60,000 nucleotides of DNA from Hydractinia symbiolongicarpus (lineage: Eukaryota > Cnidaria > Hydrozoa > Anthoathecata > Hydractiniidae), in NCBI RefSeq assembly GCF_029227915.1, contig NC_079878.1, positions 26,563,501 through 26,623,500 on the forward strand. The letters are read 5' to 3'. The translations under genes were made by a program, and so were the position numbers. Below the pieces are notes generated by a model. That model was given only the letters and a program-made list of their open reading frames with translations. It did not search any database and had not been told where the DNA came from. Positions 48,687 through 58,180 of the stretch are shown here, one piece after another; position 1 is the stretch's first letter; each line of letters starts with the position of its first letter.

Positions 48687-50028
48687 TGAGACAAAAGCAC
48701 AAGGAAGTAAGTTACAACTGAAGGAAATAGATAAGGCGAAACAGAGTTAACTCACAGTTTATCACATTTTTTGTTTGCTTTTTCTATGAAATGACAAGTA
48801 TTTTTTTTACCAAGGTTTAGGTCATTTATTTTTTGTTAGGGGTAATTCAATTTCACCATGTTTATTTCCAGTTTATTGATGACTTGTCAATGTTCATAAA
48901 TGTTTATATATAATATACAGGATAAAATGGCTATTATAAAATCCATATTTCTTGAAAACACAAAATATGCAAGTAAAATATCACACACATTATGATCATT
49001 TCAAGCATCAAAGATTCTTTTATATATATAAATTGTTTTGCTTTTTCACTGAAAAGATCATTGTCATCATAATAAGCCAACCAGCAATTTTTCGCAGCTT
49101 AGATTTTTTTTTGCTTTTCATTGACAGTATGCAAATAATTCAAGCTACCCATAATGAGGGTGGAGCATCCAACAACAGAGTGAATCATATAAAACAAGCA
49201 AAAAAGGCTGGTAAGTCAAAAGTAGTAAGGATAAATGATTTTTGGCAAAAAGTCAGCCAGAGGGGCAAACATATATATAGTTAAAAGTGTCCCTAGGAAA
49301 GTGAATAGGTGTAAGTTTAGAATACACACAGGAAAATTTATAATTAAATAATAAAATATTTAAAGCAGAACCTTGAGTAAACAAAATTATAAAAACAACA
49401 GTTTTCGAACATCATATAAAAAGGGTTCATTGCATACAAACTAAAATTTTCAAACATTGTATAAAAACTGCAACATAGTTAGCTATGTGGCTACACAATT
49501 TAATAAAGAATTTGAATTTTTGAGCATCATAAAAAATGCAATGCAAATAAGCAGATATACATGTTCAATAAGTGCATCTGCATTGCATTTTTTATAATTT
49601 AATTAAAAATATTATTTTCTCTATGTATTTTGAAGTATCTGCTAGCTACCTAGCCGGATAACTAGCTACCTAGCTAATGTTAGTCAACATGTAGTTAGGG
49701 TTAGTAACAGTCATATAGCTAGCTAGCTTATTTATATGATAGCCAGCTATAGTTAGCTAGCTAAACAATGAAACAAAATGTACATACCTTTTTTTTGCGT
49801 TAGTATAATGGTCACAGTAGTGACAACAACTAGAGTTATTGCAATGAATGAAACCAGAACAGCCTTTTGTCGTTTAGATAACTTTCGGCTGGAGCCATTT
49901 GATAATCCTTCGCTATCTGAAAAATTATTGGGTTTTTCTTTAGTATCTCCAGCGGTTAAACTATCCTCGTCTTCATTGCGAAGTTTGCTATATTGTTTAC
50001 TCTTCCCTGACATTTTAAACATCAACAA
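33692..50028 (-). CDS. DPP4: Dipeptidyl peptidase 4-like membrane serine peptidase
   Basis: Complete 24-exon model, 836 residues. Exons (high to low): 49788-50028, 47817-47926, 44994-45083, 43776-43853, 43287-43339, 43117-43201, 42476-42605, 40775-40935, 40043-40158, 39662-39785, 39065-39106, 38819-38926, 38656-38741, 38401-38501, 37747-38044, 37553-37577, 37232-37335 or 36957-37060, 36043-36108, 35726-35780, 35373-35472, 34843-34907, 34433-34505, 34213-34286, 33692-33817. All borders are GT-AG and all phases agree. It is a type II protein: acidic cytoplasmic tail, membrane anchor about 56-77, propeller, then alpha/beta-hydrolase domain. The triad is complete: Ser692 (GWSYGG), Asp770 (HGTADDN), His802 (DRDHS). 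Spacings of 78 and 110 equal those of human DPP4. The double Glu that grips the substrate N-terminus is present (DWVYEEE, 262-264), so it should be active, unlike DPP6 and DPP10. It should remove Xaa-Pro/Ala dipeptides from extracellular peptides. Confidence 0.92.
34971..35125 (+). mobile_element. tRNA-derived SINE in peptidase intron
   Basis: Starts with a tRNA-like head: gtggccttgtggttatggcg (A-box-like) and ccgtggttcggtccac (B-box-like). The head could fold like a tRNA 3' half, but it continues into a non-tRNA body (cgggtcaacccatgccatg). It is not a functional tRNA gene. Confidence 0.6.
35373..35472 (-). CDS. DPP4: Catalytic-serine exon of the DPP4-like gene
   Basis: The exon begins with the nucleophile serine codon; the preceding exon (35726-35780) ends with IAIWGW. 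The GWSYGG elbow is thus split by an intron between Trp and Ser. The exon continues with APVTDWRYY, matching the AxVSxWxYY element of S9B peptidases. 100 nt, ending in phase 1. Confidence 0.92.
35826..35950. repeat. Degenerate tandem repeat with ggaccaatcagatgag units
   Basis: accaatcagatgagagaacac recurs four times with variation (about 35828, 35854, 35894, 35929) in the intron before exon 36043-36108. It looks like a short minisatellite. Confidence 0.7.
36957..37060 (-). CDS. DPP4: Alternative exon 17b of the DPP4-like gene
   Basis: 104 nt with acceptor TTACATTTAG and donor GTAAGT, entering in phase 0 and leaving in phase 2. It encodes VLDMFALHFNEY...DARGSGYYGY, the segment that follows VYGGPNTQK in the hydrolase domain. 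Of 34 full codons, 18 encode the same residue as exon 17a. At the position of human Arg560 it has Ala (MFALHF). Using both copies would shift the frame, so only one can be used per message. It joins correctly to exon 36043-36108. Confidence 0.85.
37232..37335 (-). CDS. DPP4: Alternative exon 17a of the DPP4-like gene
   Basis: 104 nt with acceptor AAATTAACAG and donor GTAAGT, the same phases as 17b. It encodes VTDKFRIGFDDY...DARGTGYYGY, the direct counterpart of the human DPP4 segment ending GRGSGYQG. It keeps the Arg (KFRIGF) matching human Arg560. It is separated from 17b by a 171-bp intron. Confidence 0.88.
38974..39060. repeat. 22-bp minisatellite beside exon 11 donor
   Basis: Four copies of gctgatgtatgcaataaaat with periods 22, 22 and about 20 bp. 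They end 4 bp from the donor of exon 39065-39106 and so form the start of the following intron on the minus strand. Confidence 0.9.
40165..40300. repeat. About 40-bp degenerate tandem repeat beside exon 9
   Basis: Three diverged units share acagctacaaatgttg and tgaatg-(a/c)agggata. They begin a few bases upstream of the acceptor of exon 40043-40158 on the minus strand. Confidence 0.65.
40979..41611. mobile_element. Second copy of the gtttccactgctac TIR element, with insert
   Basis: Ends gggtagtttccactgctac and ggaaactaccc are inverted repeats. The interior matches 25851-26190 (gtttgattt, gcaggttcctattgaatt, gtggactatttatatcct) but is split by about 320 bp of unrelated sequence (about 41075-41395). 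It lies in intron 7 of the peptidase gene. Confidence 0.65.
42310..42507 (-). repeat. 49-bp direct repeat, four copies, spanning the exon 7 splice donor
   Basis: Four units of exactly 49 bp (starts 42311, 42360, 42409, 42458). Each contains the last codons of exon 7 (IFNGVPDWVYE) plus the donor GAAG-GTATAATT. The copy at 42476 and above is joined to the rest of the exon; the other three lie in the intron. Inside the unit no AG can serve as an acceptor, so the extra copies cannot be separate exons, but each offers a donor identical in its first eight intron bases. Confidence 0.93.
43505..43768 (+). mobile_element. Decayed LINE 3' end in peptidase intron 4
   Basis: Matches the last about 260 bp of the LINE at 1-1320, including ataccccgttcaacccatgc and catggaaaacatgtgttaag, followed by aatgaaaaaaatgatgta. 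It is oriented opposite to the peptidase gene and stops within 10 bp of the donor of exon 43776-43853. Confidence 0.8.
44050..44115 (+). other. G-quadruplex-type tract in peptidase intron 3
   Basis: Runs of G8, G5, G4 and G4-5 are separated by aaac, t and tcagaa (44052-44084), followed by further G runs. This meets the usual G3+N1-7 four-run pattern. It lies on the template strand of the peptidase gene. Confidence 0.7.
45280..47240 (-). mobile_element. LINE (CR1/jockey-like), 5'-truncated, in peptidase intron 2
   Basis: The element lies in the same orientation as the host gene, between exons 47817-47926 and 44994-45083. It contains one intact reverse transcriptase ORF, a 3' region (about 45310-45605), and a terminal microsatellite that reads TCTCTC on its own strand (about 45285-45305). 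Endonuclease coding sequence is absent, so the 5' part was lost. Confidence 0.8.
45606..47219 (-). CDS. LINE reverse transcriptase ORF
   Basis: 537 residues without a stop or frameshift. It covers the complete RT domain: NYRPISLLSNIDKIFEKLI (about 98-116), QFGFRKKFST (134-143), catalytic FIDLQKAFD (motif A, Asp170), RHGVPQGSVLGPLLF (224-238) and the FADD box (257-260). A long C-terminal thumb and connection follow. There is no endonuclease domain, as full-length CR1/jockey-type proteins would have N-terminally, so the frame is the remainder of a longer ORF2. The Met at 47219 is just the first in frame. The intact frame suggests a fairly recent insertion. Short ORFs overlapping it at 46010-46265 and 47020-47253 are shadows. 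Confidence 0.88.
   Translation of the reverse strand: MFESKNISYLKNPTANSIFFRPTNDLEVLDCISLFDKKKSTGPFSIPYQVLLPTKKLLAVPIAKLINLSFSTGIYPSSLKIAKVIPVYKKGSNVELCNYRPISLLSNIDKIFEKLIFNRLYNFFSMNNTIFPDQFGFRKKFSTSHALLNITQKIMEAIDNVLLVCGVFIDLQKAFDTVDHEILIKKLYHYGIRGVPLNLLRSFLTNREQFVFINNSSASHKPIRHGVPQGSVLGPLLFLLYINDLHTAIKHSMVHLFADDTNLLNISKSAKQLNKHLNLDLKFLCQWLNANKISLNKSKTELVIFKTPLKPILFNFKFLINGTKIVPSDTVKYLGITLDSNLSWKSQINITISNLKKSNGALAKARHFVPKCVLRQIYFAIFYSQIQYCSLVWGQKSSLTRRIEILQNHAIRIISFSTFNASPTPLYGNLNLIKFSDMICIHNIIFLLNLYYKTLPISLINTFAIDFAHSHHTRAADKGFLNLPLVHSTAFGKKSVKFFAINSWNRLQNSLPFKILSKNTSELKIFLHSHFINTYKI
48650..48685. repeat. (aat)n microsatellite
   Basis: About twelve aat repeats in intron 1 of the peptidase gene. 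Confidence 0.95.
49620..49770. repeat. tagctagc-rich low-complexity tract in intron 1
   Basis: The motifs agctagct, gctacctagc and tagttagctagc recur about ten times within 150 bp, just inside the intron next to the first coding exon. The motif is self-complementary. Confidence 0.7.
49788..50028 (-). CDS. DPP4: First coding exon of the DPP4-like gene
   Basis: Encodes an 80-residue N-terminus: an acidic, Ser-rich cytoplasmic tail of about 52 residues, basic KLSKRQK, then the single membrane anchor (VLVSFIAITLVVVTTVTIIL). An alternative start is the second nearby Met of MSGK at 50013. The donor GTATGT follows an A8 run. The cytoplasmic tail is much longer than the few residues of mammalian DPP4 and closer in length to DPP6/DPP10-type tails. 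Confidence 0.85.
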
Positions 50029-50044
50029 AGACCTATCATACTGA

Positions 50045-52600
50045 ATATTTATGTTTTAACGCTGTTTGCCAGTCCTGTTGTTTACATCCTCCATTTTAGC
50101 AATATCTTCCTTCGGTACAAAAACATTACTTTCGTTCTTTCGCTGGTGGCCATATTAACCATAATTTAAATTAATTCTACGAGAATTCCAGGGGGTCAAA
50201 AGAATATTCACTTGAAAATTATGTTATAAATAGAAACAAAAAATAGGATATTAATACACGATTCCAATTCAAAATAAAAGTTTTTTAAAAAACATTATTT
50301 TCTTAGCTTCATGCGACTGTCTTTTTCTATTATTGAATTTTTCGTTTTTAGTATACTGCCCGTACATAGTTGGACGTATGGTTCATGCTTCGCTAAACTT
50401 TACAAACTCTTCCGTAGTAATTGCTGTGTCAGCACTTTATTAATGATTTACCGAACAGAACACAAGAAAACACCGAACAAACACAGTTTATCTTGCAGAG
50501 AACTTCAATATAAACTCTTTGTCCTGCTTCGAAAAAGACGAATATTAGCGTTTAAAAAATAGCGGTGGTGTATTTAAATCATTTGGGGCTGTTTGAAAAA
50601 TAAAAGTAAAAAAATGTTGCAGCATCTTCGTCTCCAGGGTTTTTATTTTTTAGAGAAATAAGAAAAAGCAGCAAGTGATGACTTCTGATTGAGATAATTA
50701 TAAAAAAAAAAAAAAAATACGCAAGGTGATTGGTCGGATTAAACTACTGAATGTGAGCACTCTTTTAAGTATTAAAAACAAGGCAGTTATTTTGAATTCT
50801 AAAAGTTTACGGCGAAATATATCGCTGCTAAAAAGTAGAAACTGTTCTAACAGCGAAGCGAATTTTTCGAAGCAAAATCAAAACAAACAAAACTGCGCAT
50901 GCTCAGATACATTTTGCCGGGGAATTCGCTTTCGTGATAATCCCCCTTAATAAACTGACTAGGTGCCTTCCAAAAGTCCCCTTCCAAAAGTCGCCTTTTA
51001 CTTTTTTACATATGATTTCTATCAATCAACATAGTGGCAATTACTACGGCGAATAACATTGACCTCGGCCCCAGTTCCTTTTTTCTTTTTGATACAGGGG
51101 ACGGTAAAAAGGAGACAAAAAGCGCTTTGATTAAGGCTGATGGGATAACAAGAAATTGGACTATTATTGAGAAGGTCATCTTGCCAAACCGGAAGAGTAT
51201 CTAAAATTGACAATTTCAACGGATCAGACATCAGTTTAGACGATCAACAAAAAAGGCAACTTTTGCCATAACAGTTCTGTATTTTAATGAAACCAAACTT
51301 TGATATGAAACCATTACAGAACAATTAATGCAGAAAAAAATATATTATTAAAATGTGTTTTTCGGTAAAATTGCAAAAATGCTATTTTTATAATGGATAC
51401 TCAAAAATTTTAATTCGCTGTTGTTTTAGCAGCCTAATTCAACTGACAGATAAGTAGATTTTGTAGGAAAAATACTTCAAATATAATTTGTTGTTTTGCT
51501 TATTTCTATTTAGGTTGCGCGCAAAATTTCAAGATGAGCATATTCTTAGGACATTCTTAACTTTTTTGTCTAACTTCATCTTGAATATTCGAGTATATTT
51601 TTATAAAAAAGCGTGTATCCACTATAAGTTAGATTTTGCCAAAGCAGTAGATCAATTCCAAAAATAGTGTGACATTTTGATATTTGGCAAAAAAGAATAT
51701 TGAAAGCATATTATTGATTGATTTATTGATTTACTTATTTATTTTAGCCTAAAACTTCTATCACAGGTAGAAATTGACTATAAAATTTTGATGTAGCTTG
51801 GTCAGCGTTGTATATAACCAGAAAATGTTCGTTTGAAGGATATTCAATTTGAAGGATGTTCAATCTCCTTCCTTCCTTTCTTCTCAAATGAGACTGTGTT
51901 GATTTACCTATCCACTAAAATGAGAGTAAGTAGGAATTCTAAAAATGTATAAATCATAAATTTACAACATCACCTCGAACTTGCATCTTTACTTGCGTTT
52001 GTCTTTCGTGAGGGTATTTTTCGTTCGTGCTTTTTCTTGTTTTACACGTTTTTATTGACTATTTAAACCGCAGAAAAAGTATCTGATTACATTGAAGCAA
52101 ATAAAGATGCAAGAAAATTTATTTGTTTTTGCTCAGCTAAATACTTTTTAGTATTCTATAGTAGTCTTTAGGCAGACATGTTATGTGGAATTTTTTTTAT
52201 TATTTTCTTTTGATTGAAAAAGACACTTTGGTGATATGTTTTCAAAATATAGCAAGAAACTAATAAATATCTTTTTGTTGCAAATCAAATTCCTGAAATA
52301 GAATTCCTTTTTGTTGTGAATTTAATATATCATGTGGGAGAGAAAACAGGAAGGAGGGCTGTGTTAGAGAAAGGACTGTTTGGACTACTGGGTCACATTA
52401 GGAATATTTGAGTGACTTGCAACAAAGAATTATACAAAAGGATTGGAACGGTGGCGTTTTTTAAAGGTCTGTTTAACAGTAAAAGAGAGTGTAGTTTAAG
52501 AAAAAAAAAAAACAGCAGGGTAAATATTCCTGCAGATGCAGGTGCAAATCCTGTCACTCTTTTGTTTTTCAAGGTTAATACGCAAGAAGGTTAAGTGATA
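50045..52600. other. Upstream of peptidase gene; no gene seen
   Basis: Should hold the peptidase promoter (minus strand) close to 50050-50200. ORFs at 50311-50562, 50726-50950 and 52412-52594 show no family resemblance and look like chance open frames. Confidence 0.4.
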
Positions 52601-52607
52601 TGTTCTC

Positions 52608-52613
52608 TTTATT
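52608..52613 (-). terminator. Polyadenylation signal of the small three-exon gene
   Basis: AATAAA on the minus strand, about 100 bp downstream of the stop codon at 52714-52716. Confidence 0.4.
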
Positions 52614-52713
52614 ATAAAAACAGTAAAGTGATAATGAAACGATTTAACAAATATAAATAATTTAATTTTTAGCACCTTTTCGTCCTGGACGCTAAGGATA
52701 CTACAGAACAGCC

Positions 52714-54395
52714 TTAAGAATACTGCAGAACAACCTTACAACTCTCCACAGCTGCTTCTGTGCGATAACACAGACAGCAGACACAGTGCGTATAATCTTC
52801 TACTGGCGCAGCAAGCAAGGTTGTGATCACGGACAAAAGAATAGCAAATATACTTCGGCGCATAGTACACTTATATCGTGCGGTAGCTGTAAAACTGTTT
52901 CAACTTTTTCTCAACTTAAGGTACTTTGAAATCCAACTACATCTTAACAAACCTTAAATTTTCGTTCTGTTTGTTTTTAAAAAAACCTCGTCTATAGGGC
53001 GAGGCTGGTTGTATTTAGATTTTCACATTTTGAGCTCTTCACTGTATGCAGTGTATGCAACATTTGAATCATCCTTCTGTGACTTCGATATATTTCTTTG
53101 ACAGAGTACGTATATACACAGTTATTTTTCGTAAAAATCTAGCTATTTCATCCATCTTGTTTTTTTGTAAATATTTTTTATCGAAAAAGATTTAACTAAC
53201 TGAGTTTGTTAAATGCAATGTACGAGTTCATCCTAGCTTATGTACTAAGGACTCTATATGTACTTTATGCTAAATAAACAAGCATCTCCGTGTAAGGTCA
53301 AAGAACAGAGGAAACACACAAATGATAGCCTCCCTCCCTTCAACATCAATGTGCTTTTAAAGTGCCCCAAAATTCTTTACTTAGTCGCTTCGTAAATGAA
53401 ACGAACAGGAATGTGATTAAATGAAAAATATATAGCATACATCGGTATCTGGAGTTAAGCATGCGTTTACTCTCCACATCAATAAATGTTACATCATTGA
53501 AATCAAGATCTACAAAAAGAAAAAAATATTTAGTGAAGATTCAAAATGGTAGATATAATTAAAAAAAGCCATTTTCTTGCCAAACAAAAAAACAAAAATG
53601 GTGAGAAAACCAGTCGTTTCTCCAGGAGCTTTTTGTTGTTGGAAGAGGAGAAAAAGTATTTAAGGCTGGGGAGTGGTGTTCGAATCATTTTTATTATATA
53701 ATAAATATTATTTACTAATGACGCCGCAAAAAAAAAATAAAAAAAAATGGACCCTTGAAAATTCCTTGTTTCAAATCGCTTTTTAGCTACCTGAAAGGTG
53801 TTTACACCCCGCCCCCGCCCCCACTGTAACGCGCTATAAAAATGGCAGGTTTCTTTGAGAATTATTTTGTCGTTAATAAAATATTTTCTTGCACCCGACA
53901 GGTTGAATAGTTTGATAGTTGATCATAAGTTTGGAGAGTAAATAACGCGAGACGTAGCTATCGTGATGTACAGAGCAAGCTGCTGTTTGCAATACTGTAT
54001 CGCGTTGTATCGATAATTGTTCTGAAATTTAAAGTATATTGCAAAGATTTTGATAGAGTAAGTAAGTACGTAACGAGTTTTAATGTCCTTGGAGATTCCG
54101 TCCTAATGGCTGGCTCTTCCTTTCCTCCGACTGTAACTATGTTATATTACCGCCAGGGATACGTACACAAACCAGTTAGCAGTCAGTAGACGGTAGAATT
54201 TTATAAAAAAATCTACCACAAACTAGAAAAATTAAACTGCAATATATTCTTTCTGATTGTGTTCTAAACTTATTTATATTTTTTATATTTTTCTTTTTTT
54301 TTTTTTTGGGGGGGGGGGAAGTTCCTTTAGGAGATTAACTTACCATCCGATGCACTTGTGCTTTCTATCCTCACTTGCCGATGATGCGATGACAT
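52714..54395 (-). CDS. Possible small single-pass membrane protein, three exons
   Basis: Exons 54344-54395 (ATG to donor GTAAGT), 53441-53509 (acceptor TCTTTTTGTAG, donor GTATGC) and 52714-52886 (acceptor TTTTACAG, stop TAA) join in frame to 97 residues. The N-terminal 48 are polar and acidic. A hydrophobic segment (RRSIFAILLSVITTLLAAPV, about 58-77) is followed by a cysteine cluster, HCVCCLCY. Another acceptor (CATTTTACAG, about 54456) upstream suggests a 5' UTR exon. I recognise no family. Alternatively, the last exon alone reads as a 49-residue secreted peptide starting at 52863 with that segment as signal peptide. Support is splice-site quality, phase agreement and a downstream AATAAA; no homology is known to me. 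Confidence 0.4.
54293..54318. repeat. T-run followed by G11
   Basis: About 15 T interrupted by none, then 11 G (54308-54318), in the first intron of the possible small gene. It may be prone to length variation. Confidence 0.8.
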
Positions 54396-54459
54396 CTCCA
54401 CTGTTTACTCTTTCAACATTTCACCGATTCATGATTTCAAAGATTGGTGAATCCTGTAA

Positions 54460-57400
54460 AATGAATTACTTTTTTACTGACAAGATTATTTCAATCAAAT
54501 TTTTTTCTCTTTTTAATTTTTAATTCTAACATTGAGAAAAAAAACAAAGTTTGTTTCCCCAAGAAATTAGAATACAGATCGAAAACGAGGCTGTCTTGTC
54601 AAATACACAGGCTATCATTTTCATTGAATAATATATTAACGTCTATTAATCGTTTCGTTTTTAACTTTTCAACAGGCTAACGATACTTGTACGATAAGAT
54701 TAAAAATAGTTTGTTCTGGTTTTCATAAATCTGATTTAATGTAGAAAATAAATGCACAGAAGTTTGTGTCGATTTTTCTCAATAATTTTAAATAGATGTC
54801 CAATTAATCATTGATTTTATAACAACATAAATATATATAGTTATATTTCTTCTATCTCTTGTATAAGAAAGTTTATTATCTGCTTAATATAGAGTCTCAT
54901 TCACGAATTTTTGTGTTAATTATTTTACCAGCGCTTGACTATTTTTAGATACAAAACCCATCTGGAATAACAAAAAACATCCAGTCTACATAATTTTACT
55001 TATTTCGCTATCTCGTTTAAAGTTACTGTCACGGAAATTTCACTTCGGTTTCATGATTTTTGTTTTGATGTCTGAAAGTTTGTTTCAAGAGAGCAGAAAG
55101 TTTGTTCGAGATTAAGAAAGAGATATAGAAAAAGAAGCAACAAGGGACTAAAATTTTTCTTTAAATTTGGAAAATAAAGTTGGAAGAGTTATTCGCTTCT
55201 CAAGTTATATACATTCTTCCAATTAGTTTTTTTAATAGAGTGAGATGTTAACGACTTCACTTATGAATGAAGTTGGGGTTTCTTATATTCTGGTCTGCAA
55301 AATACCACATTATCATGCTGAAAAGAACAGGTAAAAGAAAAAGTAATAAAACTTGTTTAAGATCTCTGTGTGTATTTCCACAGGCTATTACTCTTTTCAA
55401 CATTCTTAAGTATTACGTTGCAAAAAAATGAAACACGATTTTCATTGTGGCTCTCAGTGCCATCTCCTTTTAAAAGAACCGCTTTCATGTTTCTCTCACA
55501 AAGTTCTCACAAGCTATCTAACTCCAATTACTCGATAGATATGATTGTTTTATGTCATGCGCCTTGGCCTTCAAAATGATCTCTAAATCAAAATTGTGTT
55601 ATAGACAATATTTGGCAAAAATTGACAACCTTAGATTACCAGTTAAAGTTCCAAGATTTTTGGATAATGAGAAGAAGCTTTGTAAACAAGGTTGAATTTT
55701 AGCGAGTTGGTGTTGCGTGTTACACAATGATTCCACAGAAAAATCTCAAAAAACAGAAACTGGAAGGAAAAATTTAATAATTGCACGATTTCTTATGAGC
55801 AGGGCATATATCTTCATTTCAGATTTAAAGTTGTAAAAGATTAGAATTTCAGCTATAAACTGTTACCCGCTTCTAACCTGTATTTATTTATTTAGTTTAT
55901 ATCGTGTTTGTACTGGGCCGTTCTGAGTTTTTGCATATGACGCCATAGTGTATTCTTAAAATGTCAAAACTAAATACACGCGTTAACTGCTCGCTTAATA
56001 TACAACAGGTTTGAGGAGCAAGATATAGTGTTTAAGCGATGCGTTTTCTTATTACATAGAAAATAGAATATTCCGAATGTGGCGCCTTTTGAATGATGTG
56101 GAGCAGTTAAATTTAAAAAAAAATTTGTTTCGCTAGTTACAATTCTTGACTGAATTGTACAGTTTTTTCTATTGCGGCTAAGTAAATCTAAATCTTCTTG
56201 TTGCAACTTGAGATCGTGTAAAAAAACACCAGGGGCGTGTCAATAGGACAGAAAGTGCAACGCCCTATGCTCAAAACCATGGCCACTAGCCTAACTGTGC
56301 AAGAAAAAATGTGCATTTTTAGTCTTATTAAGTAGATAGTCAACAAGCATGTAACAGTCGAGCCTGTAAAATAAAGAAATTTTAAGTTGCTTATAAAAAT
56401 CGTGTATTTATACTTATAGCGCATTTTTCAAATATACAGGATGCGAACCCGTATATCAAACATCATTTTTTGCCAATGGACGTGTTTAATCAAGGTTGTT
56501 TTACATCCCGTTGATGTGTTCAGCAGACTAAAACTCATAGCCTCGGGTATCCTTATGATAAAGCGTTCGCTTCCAGTGTGGAAGATTTTGGATTTAACCC
56601 CTAAGTCATGTCAAGGACCACTAAGTCCAACCTTGTCCACAAGGTCTTGTGGTCCCTGAGCCCAACCTCGTCCACAGGGTCCTGTCGCACTACAGCCGCT
56701 GTTACGAAGTGGCTGCTATCGGCTTTATCCACAAGGCTGCACAAAGCCATGTCAAGGACCATAAAATTGTGAATCGATCATTTCTGGTTAAGCCCTTAAC
56801 AAGAAAGTAGAAATGGTGTGTTTCAGTCTTTCTTTAGTAAAATGGGAGCTTTAAATTCCTCAGAACTACCCTGTGTAGGAACGTCATTGATACCAATGAA
56901 AAACTTCAGGCCGGGTATGCATTTAATACAATACACATGTAAGCGAACCCATGAAAACAGAAAAAAACTCTTACCGTTGTGCATTCTACATCAAGGCAAA
57001 GCCAGTACACAATCAGTGCGACTTGAATAAACTAAGTGCTAAATAAAATACCAGCTTGAAGTTTCAACATTGAATAAATAAGCCTTTTTATCAAAGTACT
57101 TTATCTATTCAAGATGGTTCTTTGTGGATGTTTTGAAGATTTTTATTTCACAATAAAATATATTTAAAGTCGAAACAGTTTGACAAGACCCAAATATAAA
57201 CTTTCTTGACAATTTAATTAAGAAAACAGAGATTAAGTATGGTGTTTTTCTTTCCGCTGGCTAATCCTTGATTTGTTATGTTTTGACATAGAAGATATGA
57301 AGAGACACTGATAAGATCTGGAACACCAACAAATCACAAAATAGCCCTGGGTTTTCAACATAATTATGACCAACAACTTCGGTCAAAAGAGAAAGAAGAA

Positions 57401-57980
57401 TACCTGTTTCAAAATTGAAAAAATCACCTTACGTTATTTCATTCCACGAAAAAAAACATCAACACGCTGGAAAATCTTATAGCTAACTTTTTTTTTCGTT
57501 TTTGATTTTCCTTCGAAGCCTATATCGGTGAGAAAAAAGTGTTTAATATTAAAAGTTTCATGTCTCACTTTTAAAAAGATTATAATAAAAATCGCTGGAA
57601 TCAGCTGTTCCAACCAGAATATAAGAACGATCGCGTATTTAAGAACTGCAAACTTTTTGTTCATCGATTTTCAAACTAAACAGAGCGGCGTAGTACTAAT
57701 AGAAGTGTCGTCATTTTCTCTGTGTTTCGAACATTACCCCAGCGCAAGTCCAGAAAATGTTCAGCACCACGCGGATGTAGAACCTACAATAAGCTTTCTA
57801 TCTTTTACGTAATAAAAAGTGATCGCGTCTAAATATAACTTGGATTCGTATTGCATGTTTTAATATACTCCACGGATTCTTCTATGACGTCATTACTATA
57901 TCAAGACATTTATTGAAGCTCAACTTCGTCCTAAATTCATATTTTTTTATCAGAAAGAGCCTTCATTTTTAAGAAAATTA
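54460..57980. other. No gene seen; one SINE copy
   Basis: About 3.5 kb without a supportable gene, apart from the SINE at about 56535-56770. The minus-strand ORF at 57434-57664 has a hydrophobic stretch (PAIFIIIFL) but no family resemblance. Confidence 0.4.
56535..56770 (+). mobile_element. tRNA-derived SINE, diverged copy
   Basis: agcctcgggtatccttatg-ataaagcgttcgcttccagtg-tggaag-attttggatttaaccc corresponds to the head of the SINE at 57985. It is followed by a body with the repeated phrase catgtcaaggacca. Confidence 0.5.
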
Positions 57981-57984
57981 ATAC

Positions 57985-58180
57985 TGATTGGTGGCCTTGT
58001 GGTAGAACGTTCGCCTCCAGTGCGGAAGGTCTTGGGTTCAAACCTCGACCGAGTCATGCCAGAGACTATGAAAGTGTAAATCTATCCAATCTGCTTAGAG
58101 TTCAGGATGAGAATAGGATTGATATCTTAGGCGGTTGTCTAGTTGAGCGATTGATGTGCTTGCATACCTTTTGTAGCTCA
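57985..58180 (+). mobile_element. tRNA-derived SINE
   Basis: The tRNA-like head has tggtggccttgtggtagaac (A-box-like) and cttgggttcaaacctcg (B-box-like). The body (gagtcatgccagagactatg onward) is shared with 31915-32130. It is not a tRNA gene, because the acceptor arms do not pair and the body follows directly. Confidence 0.65.

Noticed and set aside
57434-57812. Overlapping ORFs on both strands, one with a hydrophobic stretch
   Set aside because: No domain, no splice support; likely chance in AT-rich DNA.
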